Part shown: in pieces, positions 1 to 10,661 of the stretch
How positions within the stretch are numbered: the first letter of the stretch is position 1
Layout of the letters: each line of letters starts with the position of its first letter
Made by a program: the position numbers and the translations under genes
Notes under the pieces: model-generated
What the model was told of the DNA's origin: nothing
The model's database searches: none
The model's input: the letters and a program-made list of their open reading frames with translations, nothing else
Assembly (NCBI RefSeq): GCF_040183065.1
Contig: NC_091132.1
Location: forward strand, 161,036,602 to 161,100,601
DNA length: 64,000 nucleotides
Direction: 5' to 3'
DNA from: Periplaneta americana
Lineage: Eukaryota > Arthropoda > Insecta > Blattodea > Blattidae

Positions 1-159
1 TAGGATATTATATCATTCATGCCATTTAAGTCCGCAACGTAAACTGGAGTTTTCATATATAAAATAATCACGTTGAAATTATAAATATGTTCATGTTGTC
101 ATTATTTAAATAAAGCAGTAAAACCAACAACAAACTAGGGTCTCGTATATTACACTCAC

Positions 160-239
160 CTCTCAGTTGAGACTTCATTCTCTTCTGCTGTTACTTCCAG
201 TTTGACCTCCTTCACTTGATCCAACTCACAAAACTCTTC
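160..239 (-). CDS. Gene A exon 3 (acidic linker exon of a C2H2 zinc-finger gene)
   Basis: The exon holds 26 codons plus two bases, beginning EEFCELDQVKEV and ending NEVSTE. On the minus strand it follows an acceptor ending CTACAG at 240-245 and is followed by donor GTGAGTGTA at 151-159. It leaves phase 2, exactly what the finger exon at 31864-33112 accepts, and it matches the exon at 37734-37816 in length class and acidic character. In this family the segment links the N-terminal exons to the finger array; a role in protein contacts is only inference. The finger exon of this gene should lie left of the window edge, so the gene is partial here. The splice sites and phase are read directly. Confidence 0.75.
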
Positions 240-562
240 CTGTAGCAGAAGATTACGTAAAACAGACACAGAGCACAATAATACATGAAAATCAGGCAGT
301 AAAAATGTTCAACTCATCCAATCTTTAAAGCAAAGTCAGTAATGGAAACATTTTGTGAAGGATGTGAGCATCCACTTTGACACTAATGGATTACCAGCAA
401 GTACGGTACATGATTCAAATAAACTAAACAGTGCTAGTAAAACAATTAAGTCAAAAATTGGATAGGGTAAAAGTTATCACTAGGATGACAGTAGCCGCTA
501 CATAAGCCAGAAAGCAACAGTGAGTGAAGTATCAGTCAATAGAATTCATAAACTGCACTAAC

Positions 563-700
563 CTCAGCTTCATTCTTAGGCATGGGAAAGTCAACTGGCA
601 GTGCAGTTTCCTCAAATGGGATCTCCGATTTCATGTCATATCTGTGGTCTATGCATTCAGTTTTTATTTTAGTGACGTCAAAATCTAATAAATTTCCTTC
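563..700 (-). CDS. Gene A exon 2 (46-codon N-terminal cassette)
   Basis: This open segment of 138 bases is phase 0 at both ends. It begins EGNLLDFDVTKIKTEC and ends PMPKNEAE. On the minus strand it follows a classic acceptor ending TATATTGCAG and is followed by donor GTTAGTGCA. It is homologous to the exons at 40003-40140 (also 46 codons), 44142-44276 and 20352-20486: each has a DV/HVT-KxE start, an acidic middle and an ISFP/DFPM-K-E end. Its position between the ATG exon (1258-1355) and exon 3 (160-239), all in matching phase, makes the three exons one transcription unit. Function is unknown; these regions precede DNA-binding fingers and are probably regulatory or protein-contact segments. 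Confidence 0.78.
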
Positions 701-1257
701 CTGCAATATAAAGAACAAAATAATTAGACAAAACAGTATAAAAGTTGTTCACGAAAACTCGTGACTATTTATAAAGTCCGTCCATATTTTTAATAATACT
801 AATATAAATAAATGCGCTACAATCGCGCATGTACCTATTGCAAAATAAATAGTAAAATAATTTATCAGAAAACTGTTGTAGCGCAGCATATACGAGTAAA
901 AGAATATATTTATTCTATGGTATCTGTTGTCAGTACGATCAGAAGGATCCACAACAAAATATAAAGGTTAATGTTATTCTAAACAGGCTATTATTGATTC
1001 AGTTTTAAATTAATTAAATGATCTTCTAAAAATCTATGCAAATGAGGAAGACTTCAAGACTTTTGTCCTGAATTTATGTATTCACACCATTTTGTGAGTA
1101 TGTGTGTTTTATGTGAAATAAAATTCCGTTTGTAACTTCACATTCACAATTTTCAACTTTCATCTGGTGGAAAAAAGAAGAAGTAATTACAAATGAATGC
1201 GCTCCCTAGTTATAAATGACGCATTTAGATAATAAATAGTAATTGCTCTCAATATAC

Positions 1258-1355
1258 CTCAGATAAAGGCTTCTTCTCTTCTATATCTGCGATACCACTT
1301 GTCCGTATACACAGTGGGTCGGATGCGGGTTCCATCTTGATCACGTCCATTACGA
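1258..1355 (-). CDS. Gene A ATG exon (start of a C2H2 zinc-finger protein)
   Basis: The start codon at 1350-1348 opens 31 codons, MDVIKMEPASDPL to KKPLSE, ending at donor GTATAT in phase 0. Just upstream on the minus strand is a strong acceptor (polypyrimidine, TATTTCAG, then five untranslated bases before ATG), so at least one non-coding exon must lie to the right. The MDVIKMEP start is what I recall from many cockroach C2H2 proteins, which supports this start. Phase matches exon 2 at 563-700. It is the only ATG exon of this type I found in the window; gene B has no obvious equivalent. Confidence is high for the exon and moderate for the family name. Confidence 0.8.
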
Positions 1356-1958
1356 CTGAAATAGAAAATGAAGTAACATAAGTTAATATGTAGTATGTGA
1401 AATACGCAGACAGGCTTACTAGCTTGGCAATAAAAAGTCCACATCTGCGTGGTGTGTGTATTTCTCTGCACGCGCCACAACACACAAAAGTTACCACAAA
1501 TAAAAAAAGAATGTGTACGACAGTATATAATTATAAGCATGTGATACTAGGAATAAGTTACAGTAGTTGCCTAACAAATAAAATCAATGATTTCACGATA
1601 GTGTTTGTCACTAAGTTCTGTATATGATTTAGTCAAATGGATTCGTTTCGGCCATTTTCAACAAAATGCAGATGACTATACTAAATAGTTTCGGACGAGT
1701 AAAGTACGAAATAGGCGAAGTGAAGATAGAAAACAACAGACATGAAAAGACACAGTATAGAACAATGGAAGATAAGTGTATGAGTCGCTTAAATTATGTG
1801 AAGTGTAAGAATATAATGTAAAGTTGGTAAATTAATTAGTGAAGTGATGTAACTAGCAAAATGATCGAGAAGTATGAATTAGCCATGTTACATGTCAGTT
1901 AGGACTAAGAATTAGTAAGGAATATAGCATCAGGTGGGATAGAGATTACGGAAATATA
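1356..1958. other. Upstream intron or 5' flank of gene A
   Basis: No convincing coding segment, repeat or RNA gene is visible. It contains the polypyrimidine tract for the exon at 1258-1355 and probably intron or untranslated sequence. Confidence 0.5.
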
Positions 1959-3445
1959 GAGGGTGTTTCAAAAATACGGGGCATAATTTCAGGTATGTAT
2001 TTCCCACATGTAGACAATCAAAATAGTTCATTACAACATGTGTCCGGAAATGCTTCATTTCCGAGTTATGGCCATCACAACATTCAAATTCACTGTAACG
2101 TTTTTCTTCCCGCAGGTCGTTGTCATTACAGAAGATGTTCAAAATATCCACCTCCTGCTTGAATACAGACCTCACATCGATGTCTCAGTGACCTGCGAAC
2201 ACGATCCCAAACTCCAGGAGTATTGCGTATGTCCTCAGAACATGCCACAATTCGATTCCGAAGGGATTCCAAATCAGGCACCGGAGACGAATAAACCAAT
2301 GATTTTAAATGGCCCCACAAGTAGAAATCGAGAGGGTTCAGATCAGGTGAGCGTGGAGGCCAAGCAATTGGGCCACCTCTACCTATCCGTCGATCAGGAA
2401 ACCTTCGATCTGAGTACCGGCGAGCCGTACGACTGAAGTGTGCAGGAGCGCCTTCATGCAAGAAGTGAATGTGTTGACATTTATCAGTGGAGTGTCTTCT
2501 AAAACATGAGGTATGGTGTTTTCCAGGAAGTTTGTGTACGCCAGCCCCGTAAGTCTGTTTACAAGTACATGGGGTCCAACTAATCGATCACCAATGATAC
2601 CGGCCCACATGTTGAGGGAGAACCGCACCTGGTGATGAGATGGAACAGTTGCACGTGGGTTTTCATACGCCCATACAGTACATGCTGATTGTGGAAATTT
2701 GTTATGCCATCTCGTGTGAACTGTGCTTCATCTGTAAATAATACTAAGGCAGGAAATTTCGGATTTACACCACACTGCTGCAAGAACCACTGACAGAACC
2801 TAACTCGTGCAGGGTAATCTGCTGGTGACAGGGCCTGTACACGTTGCAAATGATAAGGATACATTTGATACTCTTTCAACAGTCTCCAGACAGTCGTATG
2901 AGGAACATTGACTTGCAACGCTACCCTTCGTGTGCTGATAGAAGGAGTCATGTTCACAGACTCCAGAATCTCCTCCTGTACTTCTGGAGTTGTAGATCTT
3001 GGTGGTCCCCTTCCCAAACGAGGAGAGTTAAATTTTCCATACTCGCACAGACGGTAATGGAGACGTACAAATGTCTTCCGATCTGGACATTGTCGCTGTG
3101 GGTACCTCTCCTGGTACAAACGACGAGCCAGCACAGCATTGCCATCTGCCTTACCGTACATGAAGTGTATCTCTGCCAGCTCTTGATTTGAATACATGTC
3201 GCACAGTCTTACGTCTACACAACACTGAATGTAACCTTCGCCTCGGAATGAACTGTCAGAGTGCCCTCTTAATGCCTCCTTTGACGGCAACGACTTGCGG
3301 AAAGAAAAACGTTTTGGTGAATTTCAATGTTGTGAAGGCCATAACTCGGAAATAAAGCATTTCCGGACACATGTTGTAATGAACTATTTTGATTGTCTAC
3401 ATGTGGGAAATACATACCTGAAATTATGCCCCGTATTTTTGAAAC

Positions 3446-3448
<3 letters not shown>
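1959..3448 (-). mobile_element. DD41D Tc1/mariner-type transposon with ~160-bp inverted repeats
   Basis: A 1,490-bp element is bounded by TA on both sides (1957-1958, 3449-3450). The ends are long inverted repeats, about 1959-2124 and 3288-3448, with the shared outer motif GTTTCAAAAATACGGGGC. The repeats stay near-identical over roughly 160 bp, suggesting limited age. The transposase gene between them is on the minus strand and broken (separate entry). The spacing of 41 residues between the second and third catalytic positions places it with DD41D (rosa/Visitor-like) members of the IS630-Tc1-mariner group; the subgroup name is from memory. Confidence 0.88.
2126..3197 (-). pseudogene. Broken DD41D transposase with DUF4817-like N-terminus
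   Basis: The most family-like start is ATG at 3197 (MYSNQELAEIHF), followed by a helix-turn-helix region of the DUF4817 type. First catalytic Asp is in LFTDEAQF; the second position reads HEGAPAHF; the third is in PRSPDLNPLDFYLWG. The reading frame shifts twice: a 5-bp insertion near 2673-2680, just after FHNQHV, and a one-base change near 2483, just before the HEGAPAHF block. The second catalytic Asp is Glu here, which would be expected to impair or kill activity even without the frameshifts. The end is TAA at 2126-2128, just inside the left inverted repeat. Normal members have a single intact frame of roughly 350 residues. Confidence 0.85.

Positions 3449-3518
<70 letters not shown>
3449..3518. 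repeat. (TA)35 microsatellite
   Basis: This perfect TA run starts exactly at the right target-site TA of the DD41D element, so the array may have expanded from that duplicated dinucleotide or have been the insertion target. Confidence 0.95.
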
Positions 3519-3522
<4 letters not shown>

Positions 3523-3959
3523 GAGTATAAGAAGTAAGAGATAGAAGTGTAATGAAAAGTATGTGTCTTGAAAATAGAGACAGAATAAAAAGTAAAAGAA
3601 AGATTGTTTGGAATAGACAAATTAGTTTAGGATAGGTTTTAGAACGATATATAGTGTCAGATGAATAAAGTACGAAATAGATGTAGTGATAACTAAAAGA
3701 TTGGACACAAAAAGGACACAGCATTGGGTAAAGAAAGATAAGTACATGAGTCATCCAATAAGTTTATAATTCACAACTTATATCCAAATTTAAACCAGCA
3801 GGAAATAACTCAAGTGAAGATAACATAGTTCCCATGTTTCTGTGAAATTACCGATCTGTCTACCTACTTAGTGATACACAATATAAATGATTACCGATTT
3901 CTATTACACAGGGAACTTGACAATATCTTATTTACTGTGCCACCATATTACCATCTACG
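3519..3959. other. Unassigned AT-rich stretch
   Basis: I see no gene, RNA or clear repeat here. The part near 3950 may include decayed 3' sequence of the neighbouring Merlin-like transposase. Confidence 0.4.
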
Positions 3960-4276
3960 AGAGGAAATCATATCTTGCACTTCAATTGGTTCTTGCCTTC
4001 ATATCCCTTCCAGCAGTCCGTCATTATTGTGGTTTGAGCGGCGACATGTTTCCGAATAACACCAAGAAAAGTATCTTTGTCCCTCTTTATTATTCGGACA
4101 AATCTCCAATCGCACTTCCTTCGTCTCACGATCTATCATGCCCAAAACCCGAGAACCCTCCACAATACGACCACCAGCCTAAAATTTCCTACGTCCAATC
4201 TTGCATTCATCAATTTCTACTATATGATTCGGCCCTCCAATTCTAGGTTCGTTCTTCTAACGGCGATCCACATTGT
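3960..4276 (-). pseudogene. ISXO2/Merlin-like transposase, catalytic part (degenerate)
   Basis: On the minus strand the sequence reads IGGPNHIVEIDECKIGRR, then GRIVEG, VLGMIDRETKEVRLEICP and, after a frameshift, KRDKDTFLGVIRKHVAAQ and MTDCWKGYEG. These are the hallmark blocks of the ISXO2-like (IS1595/Merlin) transposase: first Asp in VEIDE, second in TDCWKGY. There are in-frame stops (one just before KNEPRIGGP and one after RRKF) and the frameshift after CPNNK, so it is dead. A splice-like acceptor (TTCTTTCAG) precedes it at 4277-4285. Its N-terminal half is at 6084-6348, on the far side of the telomere-like array. Confidence 0.8.
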
Positions 4277-4312
4277 CTGAAAGAAAATAACACTTATAGC
4301 AAATAAAAGCCT

Positions 4313-6062
4313 ACAAAAACCTAAACTAACCTAACCTAACGCATCATAAAAGTCTAAACTAACCTAACCTATTTCACTAAACTCCAAAACTAAACTAACC
4401 TGTCAATAAAACCTAAACTATCCTAACCCAACATTGCACAGTTTCGTATATGCAAAGCATAAAAAAGCCTAAACTAACCTAACCCAACTTCTCAACAAAA
4501 TCCTAAACTAACCCAACCTAACCTGCCACATATTTGCCTACACAAGGCATAAAAAAGCTAAAACTATCTAACGCATAATAAAAACCTAAACTAACCTAAC
4601 TTAACCTAAATCCTAAACAAACCTAACCTAACCAAAACCCTAAACTAACTTAACCTAACCAAATTTCTAACCTAACCTAACATAAACAAACCTAACTAAA
4701 AAACTAAACTAACCTAACCAAAATCCTAAACTAACCTAACCTACCCAAAACCCTAAACTAACCTAACCAAAACCCTAAACTAACCTAACCTAACCAAAAT
4801 CGTAACCTAACCTAATCTAAAGAAAACCCTAACCTAACTTCACCTAACCTATCCTAGACCCTAAACTAACCTAACCCAACCAAAATCCTAAACTACCCTA
4901 ACCTAACCAAATTTCTAACCTAACCTAACATAAACAAACCTAACTAAAACTCTAAACTAACCTAACCAAAATCCTAAACTAACCTAACCTAACCAAAACC
5001 CTAAACTAACCTAACCTAACCAAAATCGTAACCTAATCTAAACTAACCTAACCTAAAGAAAACCTAACATAACCTCACCTAAGCTATCCTAACCAAAACC
5101 CTAAACTAACCTAACCTAACCAAAATCTTAAACTAACCTAACCTAATCAAAACCCTAAACCAACCTAACCTAACCAAAATCCTAACCTAACCTAACCTAA
5201 AACCCTAACCTAACCTAACCAAAACCCTAAACTAACCTAACCTAACCAAAATTCTAACCCAACCTAACCTAACCTAACCTTATCTAACCTAACCTAACCA
5301 AAATCCAAAACTAACCTAACCTAACCTAAACCCTAAACTAACCTAACCTGTCACAGATAATTATGCTTCGCATCATAAAAGTCTAAACTAACCTAACCTG
5401 TCACTAAAATCCTAAACTAACCTAACCTGTCACTAAACTCCTAAACTAACCTAACCTGTCACTAAATCCTAAACTAACTTAATACGTAACGCATCATAAA
5501 AACCTAAGATAACGTAACCTGTCACTAAAATCCTACACTAACCTTATCTAACCTAACCTAACCAAAACCCTAAACTAACCTAACCTAACCAAAACCCTAA
5601 ACTAACCTAACCTGTCACAGATAATTATGCAACCAATTATAAAAGTCTAAACTAACCTAATATGTCACTTAAATCCTAAACTAACCTAACCTGTCACTAA
5701 AATCCTAAACTAACCTAACCTATCACTAAAATCCTAAACTAACCTAACCTGTCACTAAAATCCTAAACTAACCTAACCTATCACTAAAATCCTAAACTAA
5801 CCTAACCTGTCACAAATAATTACGTAACGCACCATATAAACCTAAACTAACCTAACCTGTCAATAAAATCCTACACTAACCTTATCTATCCTAATATTAT
5901 TTCAATGTACCGAAGTACATATGATATTTCCATGCAGATATTCTGCGTCATCATATGATACGTTCCATTACTCTTTCATCGTTATCTATCCTAAGCTAAC
6001 CTGTCAGTAAAATCCTAAACTAACCTAACCTGTCAGTAAAATCCTAAATTAACCCAATCTGC
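4313..6062. repeat. Degenerate CCTAA (TTAGG-type) interstitial telomere-like array
   Basis: About 1.75 kb is dominated by CCTAA-type units, often as CTAAACTAACCTAACCTAACC. It carries longer-period variants such as AAAATCCTAAACTAACCTAA followed by CCTGTCACT, and short unique interruptions (for example 5895-5990). TTAGG is the ancestral insect telomere repeat. The array is far too diverged to be a functional telomere. It lies between the two halves of the Merlin-like transposase, where it would be intronic. Confidence 0.9.
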
Positions 6063-6083
6063 CATAACAGTTCATTTTCTTAC

Positions 6084-6348
6084 CTCTACACACTTCCCTC
6101 AAGTATGAAAACCAATCCGTGATCGTTGACTCCGCTACATCTGGTACATTCGTCTCATCGCACTCCCTTATTGTTTGGGAGTACGAAAACTTCCCACAAA
6201 GTGGACACTCCATATTTGCGGGAAGCAGACCTTTCTCCCGGCACCACTGTTGCGCTTCATTTTCACTATTGATAATGCTCAGCTTTCTAATATTAATACG
6301 ATCACCTACTGCAGCCATTTCCACAACTACGAATTCCCGCTCGAACAT
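6084..6348 (-). pseudogene. ISXO2/Merlin-like transposase, N-terminal part
   Basis: The open segment starts at 6348 or more plausibly at the internal Met at 6318 (MAAVGDRINIRKLS). It continues WCREKGLLPANMECPLCGKF and SYSQTIRECDE, then TDWFSYLREVCR, and ends at GTAAGA (6078-6083), a good donor. The blocks SYSQTIREC and SYLREVC are typical of the region just before the catalytic core of ISXO2-like transposases. The usual zinc-ribbon continuation between CPLCGKF and SYSQTI appears to be missing, suggesting an internal deletion. The catalytic half lies at 3960-4276. Either the pair is one spliced relic with the telomere-like array in the intron, or an array invaded the gene. Confidence 0.72.
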
Positions 6349-7113
6349 TAGAAACTAGCGCGAAACATTCGTTATGTTATATCGATAGCTATGAATTTAT
6401 ACATTTTAAATACCCGCGTAACCATCCCGCTGCAATATTGCAAACTAGCGCGGAACGTTCGTAATGCCTCGTAAGTTATGTTGGTATGACATGTAAGATG
6501 GCTCAAAGTGCAGGAAGAGAATACGCTCAATCCTCGTTCAACCCAAGTTTTAAATGTAAATGTGTACCTGTACCCCAATGTTTTTACAGTAATATGCAAA
6601 GAATTAAAAACATACCTCTAAGAGAAGCCGATGTACAGCACAATGGACTGTAAGCCATGCAGGAAAGTTTTTGGACGTCGTATCCTCCTAACTTTTTGTG
6701 TAATACAAAGCAACATTACTGTATATTGCCCACTGGTCATTGAAACAATCACATTTACATACCTGTTTTCAGCTGTCACTGGTGAAGTATAGAATAACAA
6801 GATCTATACGGAAAATTTATATTAGAATATTCCTTACAAAATGTAATTGAGATAGCTTGAGAGCAATTCACATAGAAGACCGTGACGCATTGGTTTCTGG
6901 ATTACTTATGTCCAGTAATGTGAACATTGTAACCTGGATACACAATACCTCTATACAAATTCATCCTGCCTAAGGTTTTCCTAAACCTCTCAAACAAATA
7001 TCAGGATGAACCTTAAAACAAATGGGCCACGAACCTACATTCCTTTAGCCCTAAAGATTCCGCTGATTTTGTAAACAATTTTCGACATTGATGCACTGGC
7101 TTAGCTTCATATA
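6349..7113. other. Flank with a short duplicated motif
   Basis: A roughly 26-base block containing AAACTAGCGCG and TTCGT is present twice, near 6349 and 6438, about 88 bases apart and directly upstream of the transposase start. I see no gene in the remainder. Confidence 0.4.
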
Positions 7114-7905
7114 CAGTAGAATCTCTATTATCCGCGGTAATTAAGGGGATGAACTGAACGGTTGATCGAAAAAATCGGATAATCCGTACCTTGAAAGATT
7201 TTGTAATTTCCTCCATGATCTTGTATTTAACTCGCCAGGTAGTGGATCAGAAGTTCACTAATTTAAGTCTGGTTGTAAACGACAGGTTTTTAAGCGGCAA
7301 AGAAGTCCTTTGTAATAACTGTCTCAGGAAAGATAGGAATAAAGGAGGACTCATGTTGTAGATTTACATACTTTTTTTTTACATATTATTATTTTTTTTT
7401 ATTAAATCGCGCAGTTGTAGCTCCAATCTCGTATTCTGATGCGAGATGAGCTACAGTTCCTCTTTTTCAAACCATTCAAATATTTCCATTCTTTTTCGAT
7501 ACTTAGGATAATATTAAAATGGATTTGAGGGAGATGGGATATGATGGTAGGCACTGAATTAATCTTGCTCAGAATAGGGACCGATGGCAGGCTAATGTGA
7601 AGGCGGCAATGAACAGCCGGGTTCCTTAAAAACCGTAAGTAAGCAACCACAACACATTTTCTCTTGACTTCCGTGGAAGACATTTTATATATAATTTATA
7701 TTATAGAACGGCAATTCGAATAGTAGATAATGCTGTGCAACTACAAAGACTTGTAATAACACCCTCTAGCAAAAACATATGTAGAACCTACTAATATGAT
7801 GTACAAAACAGTATTTCATATAAGAAAAAAAAAAGAGCGAGGAAATAAACATTCGGATAATCCGCCAATCGGTTAATAGGGTGACGGATAATCGGGGTTC
7901 TACTG
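7114..7905. mobile_element. pogo/Tigger-like MITE
   Basis: A 792-bp block is flanked by TA on both sides. The inverted ends read CAGTAGAATCTCTATTATCC on the left and, reverse-complemented, CAGTAGAACCCCGATTATCC on the right, with GGATAATCCG blocks just inside each end. CAGT termini with TA duplication and GATAATCCG-type subterminal motifs fit pogo/Tigger elements. No transposase is present. The interior holds a LINE 3' tail (7503-7660). Confidence 0.75.
7503..7660 (+). mobile_element. 3' tail of the RTE-like LINE
   Basis: Sequence from GATAATATTAAAATGGATTT to the bases GGGTTCCTTAAAA parallels the 3' coding end of the LINE at 58975-60740 (the DNIKMDLREVGYDD block). It is severely 5'-truncated and sits inside the pogo-like MITE. 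It lacks the 300-600 bp flank that follows the copies at 27.5, 53.1 and 60.7 kb. Confidence 0.75.
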
Positions 7906-9078
7906 TATTAGCCTGATACTTGAGAGAGTTCCTCGACTTTATTCGCACAGGGGACTTTTACAGTTCAGACTTACAAATCCAGGTGTTCGTTCTGGCGGTC
8001 TTCGCTGTCTTCGAACTTCATACTTGTCATATGAGCGAGTTTACTGGACTCCACTGGTACTGTCAAGGGACAAAGTACGTTTTCAATGTGCAGACTTACA
8101 TCTGCCGGCGTTTCTTCTTGTGATCCTTACGTCAGCTTCTCTAACGACTTCCCCCCCCCCCCGCTGTTATGTGGCAGCTATTGCGTCACGTCTATTTTCG
8201 GCTGTTTCCCCTTCAACATTTTTTTTTTTTCAGTGGAGCAGCGAAACCACACTGAGACAGCTGGCGAACAGGCTTGGAGTTTACATATTCAGTATTTCTC
8301 AGCCCCAAACTCCATTGCATTTTTAAGTTTTTCCTCCCTTTCCCACTCTACTCAATTCGTCCACGGCTATATACAAATGCAGCAAAAAAAAAAGTGACGT
8401 GTTACTTCCATAGCATTCCCACTCTTCAATTGCATATCTCTCTCTTCCAATTAATGTGGCGAATGGATGTTTGCGCGAAAGAAGAACTTCTTTCAATAAA
8501 ATGTCTCTTGAATTTTACTATTGCTTGCTGCATTCGGCTGTAAATCAGGAGTGGACGCAACTTCTGAAGAAGGAAATTCTTCTGACTTCAAGTTTAGGTT
8601 TGCCATTAGCAGTAGAAGCAGAGCATAGTGCATTGGAGATCACAGTATCACTTTCTAACATCCTTTGACGTATTTCAAAAGAAGAAAGAGCGGGAAAAAC
8701 AGGTACGGGATATAATCATTTTGAGGTCGATTTACTTAGAGTTAGGAGTGTCTCAATACACCTGTAATTAGCTACAGATTCTCCACATTTCTGTCTTGTA
8801 GCGGCAGATAAATGTCTAGTATATATTTGATTACGTTGCTATATGCAGAGCATTGGGAATATCGTAAATAAAGCATTTTCGTAATTGAGCCGTTCAGAGC
8901 AGAAGTGGTGTAAGTCAAATCCGGGTAATGAGGGTTAAAGTAAACATTCTGTAAAATACAGCGCTAAGTAGCAATTAATATGTCCTTCGTGCTCATGAAA
9001 CCGTCTAAATAGTGAAATTAGTATATAAAATTAGATAAATTATATATTATTATTATTATCATTATTATTATTATCAAT
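7906..9078. other. Unassigned region
   Basis: No supported gene was found. Short homopolymers (C near 8151, T near 8221) and several chance open frames are present. None shows a recognisable domain. Confidence 0.4.
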
Positions 9079-9471
9079 TTAACCCTGCGTTAGTGTGGCA
9101 CGGTGTCAGAGACCGACCTTAGAATAAATTTACTGTTCTTTCCCCATCCACTCAAGGACAGGGGTTGTTATTATGTATAGCTTCCTATTTTATTGCCCTT
9201 TACATACCAGAGCAAGGCCAGTTAACAAAAGATCCCTTTTCCAAGTAAGACGAGGCGATTCGGTGTGAGAGACTGACCACACTGTTGTCGTAACTTGGAG
9301 ATCGACAAGCAGGTATATATAACTTCCATATATATAAATACAATTTTATATAATAATGTTCATCTTTGTTGATTTAATTACAATAACGATAATTACAAGG
9401 AGGTAAAGTGTAAAATTAGCATATTGATGAAATATAATAAAATAGGATATAGGCCAATCTCAAGTTCATCA

Positions 9472-9537
<66 letters not shown>

Positions 9538-9770
9538 CATTATTATTATTATTATTATTATTTTATATATGTATGTTGTTCTAGATGTAATGAATTATGA
9601 ACAAGAAAGTCGAATTCAGAGGCTACTAGAAAGTATTCATATTCCGAACATGAACCAGTATCAAATAACGAATCAGACGCTGAGGAAGACTATATCATAG
9701 AGGCGAGAGAAGATGATTCAGGAAGTGAACATGAGCTAGACGCTGAACATTATATTGTATTGTAGGAAAA
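9079..9770 (+). mobile_element. piggyBac-like 5' end fragment
   Basis: TTAA followed by CCCTGCGTTAGTGTGGCACG resembles the TTAA|CCC termini of piggyBac elements. GTGTCAGAGACCGACC and a variant GTGTGAGAGACTGACC lie about 160 bp apart as subterminal repeats. Further in, 9619-9765 encodes an acidic stretch (SYSEHEPVSNNESDAEEDY) like the acidic N-termini of piggyBac transposases, then hits a stop. No catalytic region or right end is seen. Confidence 0.45.
9473..9562. repeat. (TTA)n microsatellite
   Basis: About 30 trinucleotide units, interrupted once by TCA near 9538. Confidence 0.95.
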
Positions 9771-10364
9771 AATATAATGCATCCCTTTCAAAGGTCCCAC
9801 ATTTCAATTAATCATTGCTAACAAAAATATGCGGAATTATGAAATGAGACAGGTAATAAAAGAAAGAGAAACTCAAAGAAGTTTCATTGTCACACATTAA
9901 TACACCCCCTACATGTACATTATTGGTAGCACGAACATCAAGTCTGTATTCGTTTTCGTTCCACGTTCTGTCAAACAAGTCCACTGATACTGTTACAATA
10001 TTGGTCACAGATACGGGTCCGAAAACTAGAATATCTTGTAGTGGAGTCGCAAACACATGGTCTCTTACAATAAGGGACACCAGTACAATAAATTTCATAA
10101 GGGTTACACCACGTTAGTCAACTCTCAGTAAGCTTTCATCACAGTCTACTATATACAGTCGCGAAGCTTGAGGTGTTTTTTTGCTAATCTCGTGATAAAG
10201 CGCTCCAAGTGGTTAGCAACTAGAAACAATGGTCGACTTTGGACTGTGTCGCATTTCTATCGAGTGATAGCTCATTGCGTATTTCACATTGATGCTTGTG
10301 AAATGTTCGTTATTGGTTGTAATGAAAATGTTAATGGCTAAAATACAATAATTTTAATAATAAT

Positions 10365-10511
10365 ATGGGACAAGGAGGAGACGTTTGTAGTGCTATAAAC
10401 TGTAGCAACAGTACGAGAAAGAGGCCAGAGTTATCCTTTGTCCGATTTCCGAAAGATTCAGAAAGGTTCCTGGGTTTCCACAGGAATGCTGCGCAGAAAC
10501 AAAACTCTTAA
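10365..10511 (+). CDS. Truncated THAP zinc-finger fragment
   Basis: The 48-codon frame starts MGQGGDVCSAINCSNS and continues PELSFVRFPKDSERF before TAA. The two cysteines spaced CSAINC, followed by the SF-x-RFPKD block, match the first half of a THAP domain, the DNA-binding module of P-element-type transposases and some host genes. The C-x2-H second half is missing and the frame ends at residue 48, so it is a remnant. It lies about 225 bp inside the element's left end, where a transposase start is expected. A host THAP exon is less likely because inverted repeats and a target duplication enclose it. Confidence 0.65.
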   Translation: MGQGGDVCSAINCSNSTRKRPELSFVRFPKDSERFLGFHRNAAQKQNS

Positions 10512-10661
10512 TTTTGAAGTTCTTTGTGACTGTTAGAATACATTATATCCTTAAATTTCACAATGAAATGTTTCAGTCTAACCGAAGGGACATCAGATAC
10601 CGGTTAAAGTTCTGTCACTTAGGCTGCTAAATTTCCAGAGTAATAGAGGTTGGGTCTACTT

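Noticed and set aside
2038..2436. Plus-strand 132-codon frame
   Set aside because: It is a shadow of the minus-strand DD41D transposase and its inverted repeat.
3384..3754. Open frames with IYIYIY runs, also near 33243-33572
   Set aside because: They are products of the TA/AT microsatellites.
4313..6062. Chromosome end / true telomere
   Set aside because: The CCTAA units are heavily diverged and unique sequence with transposon parts lies on both sides, so it is interstitial.
8024..8397. Overlapping plus-strand frames of about 100 codons
   Set aside because: Low-complexity Pro/Ser and poly-T/poly-C content, no domain, and no support in other frames or copies.
9808..10098. 96-codon minus-strand frame starting MKFIVLVSLIVRD, signal-peptide-like
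   Set aside because: I do not recognise the rest. No splice partner or homologous block is visible, and it lies at the duplication border. It could be a real exon but the evidence is too thin.
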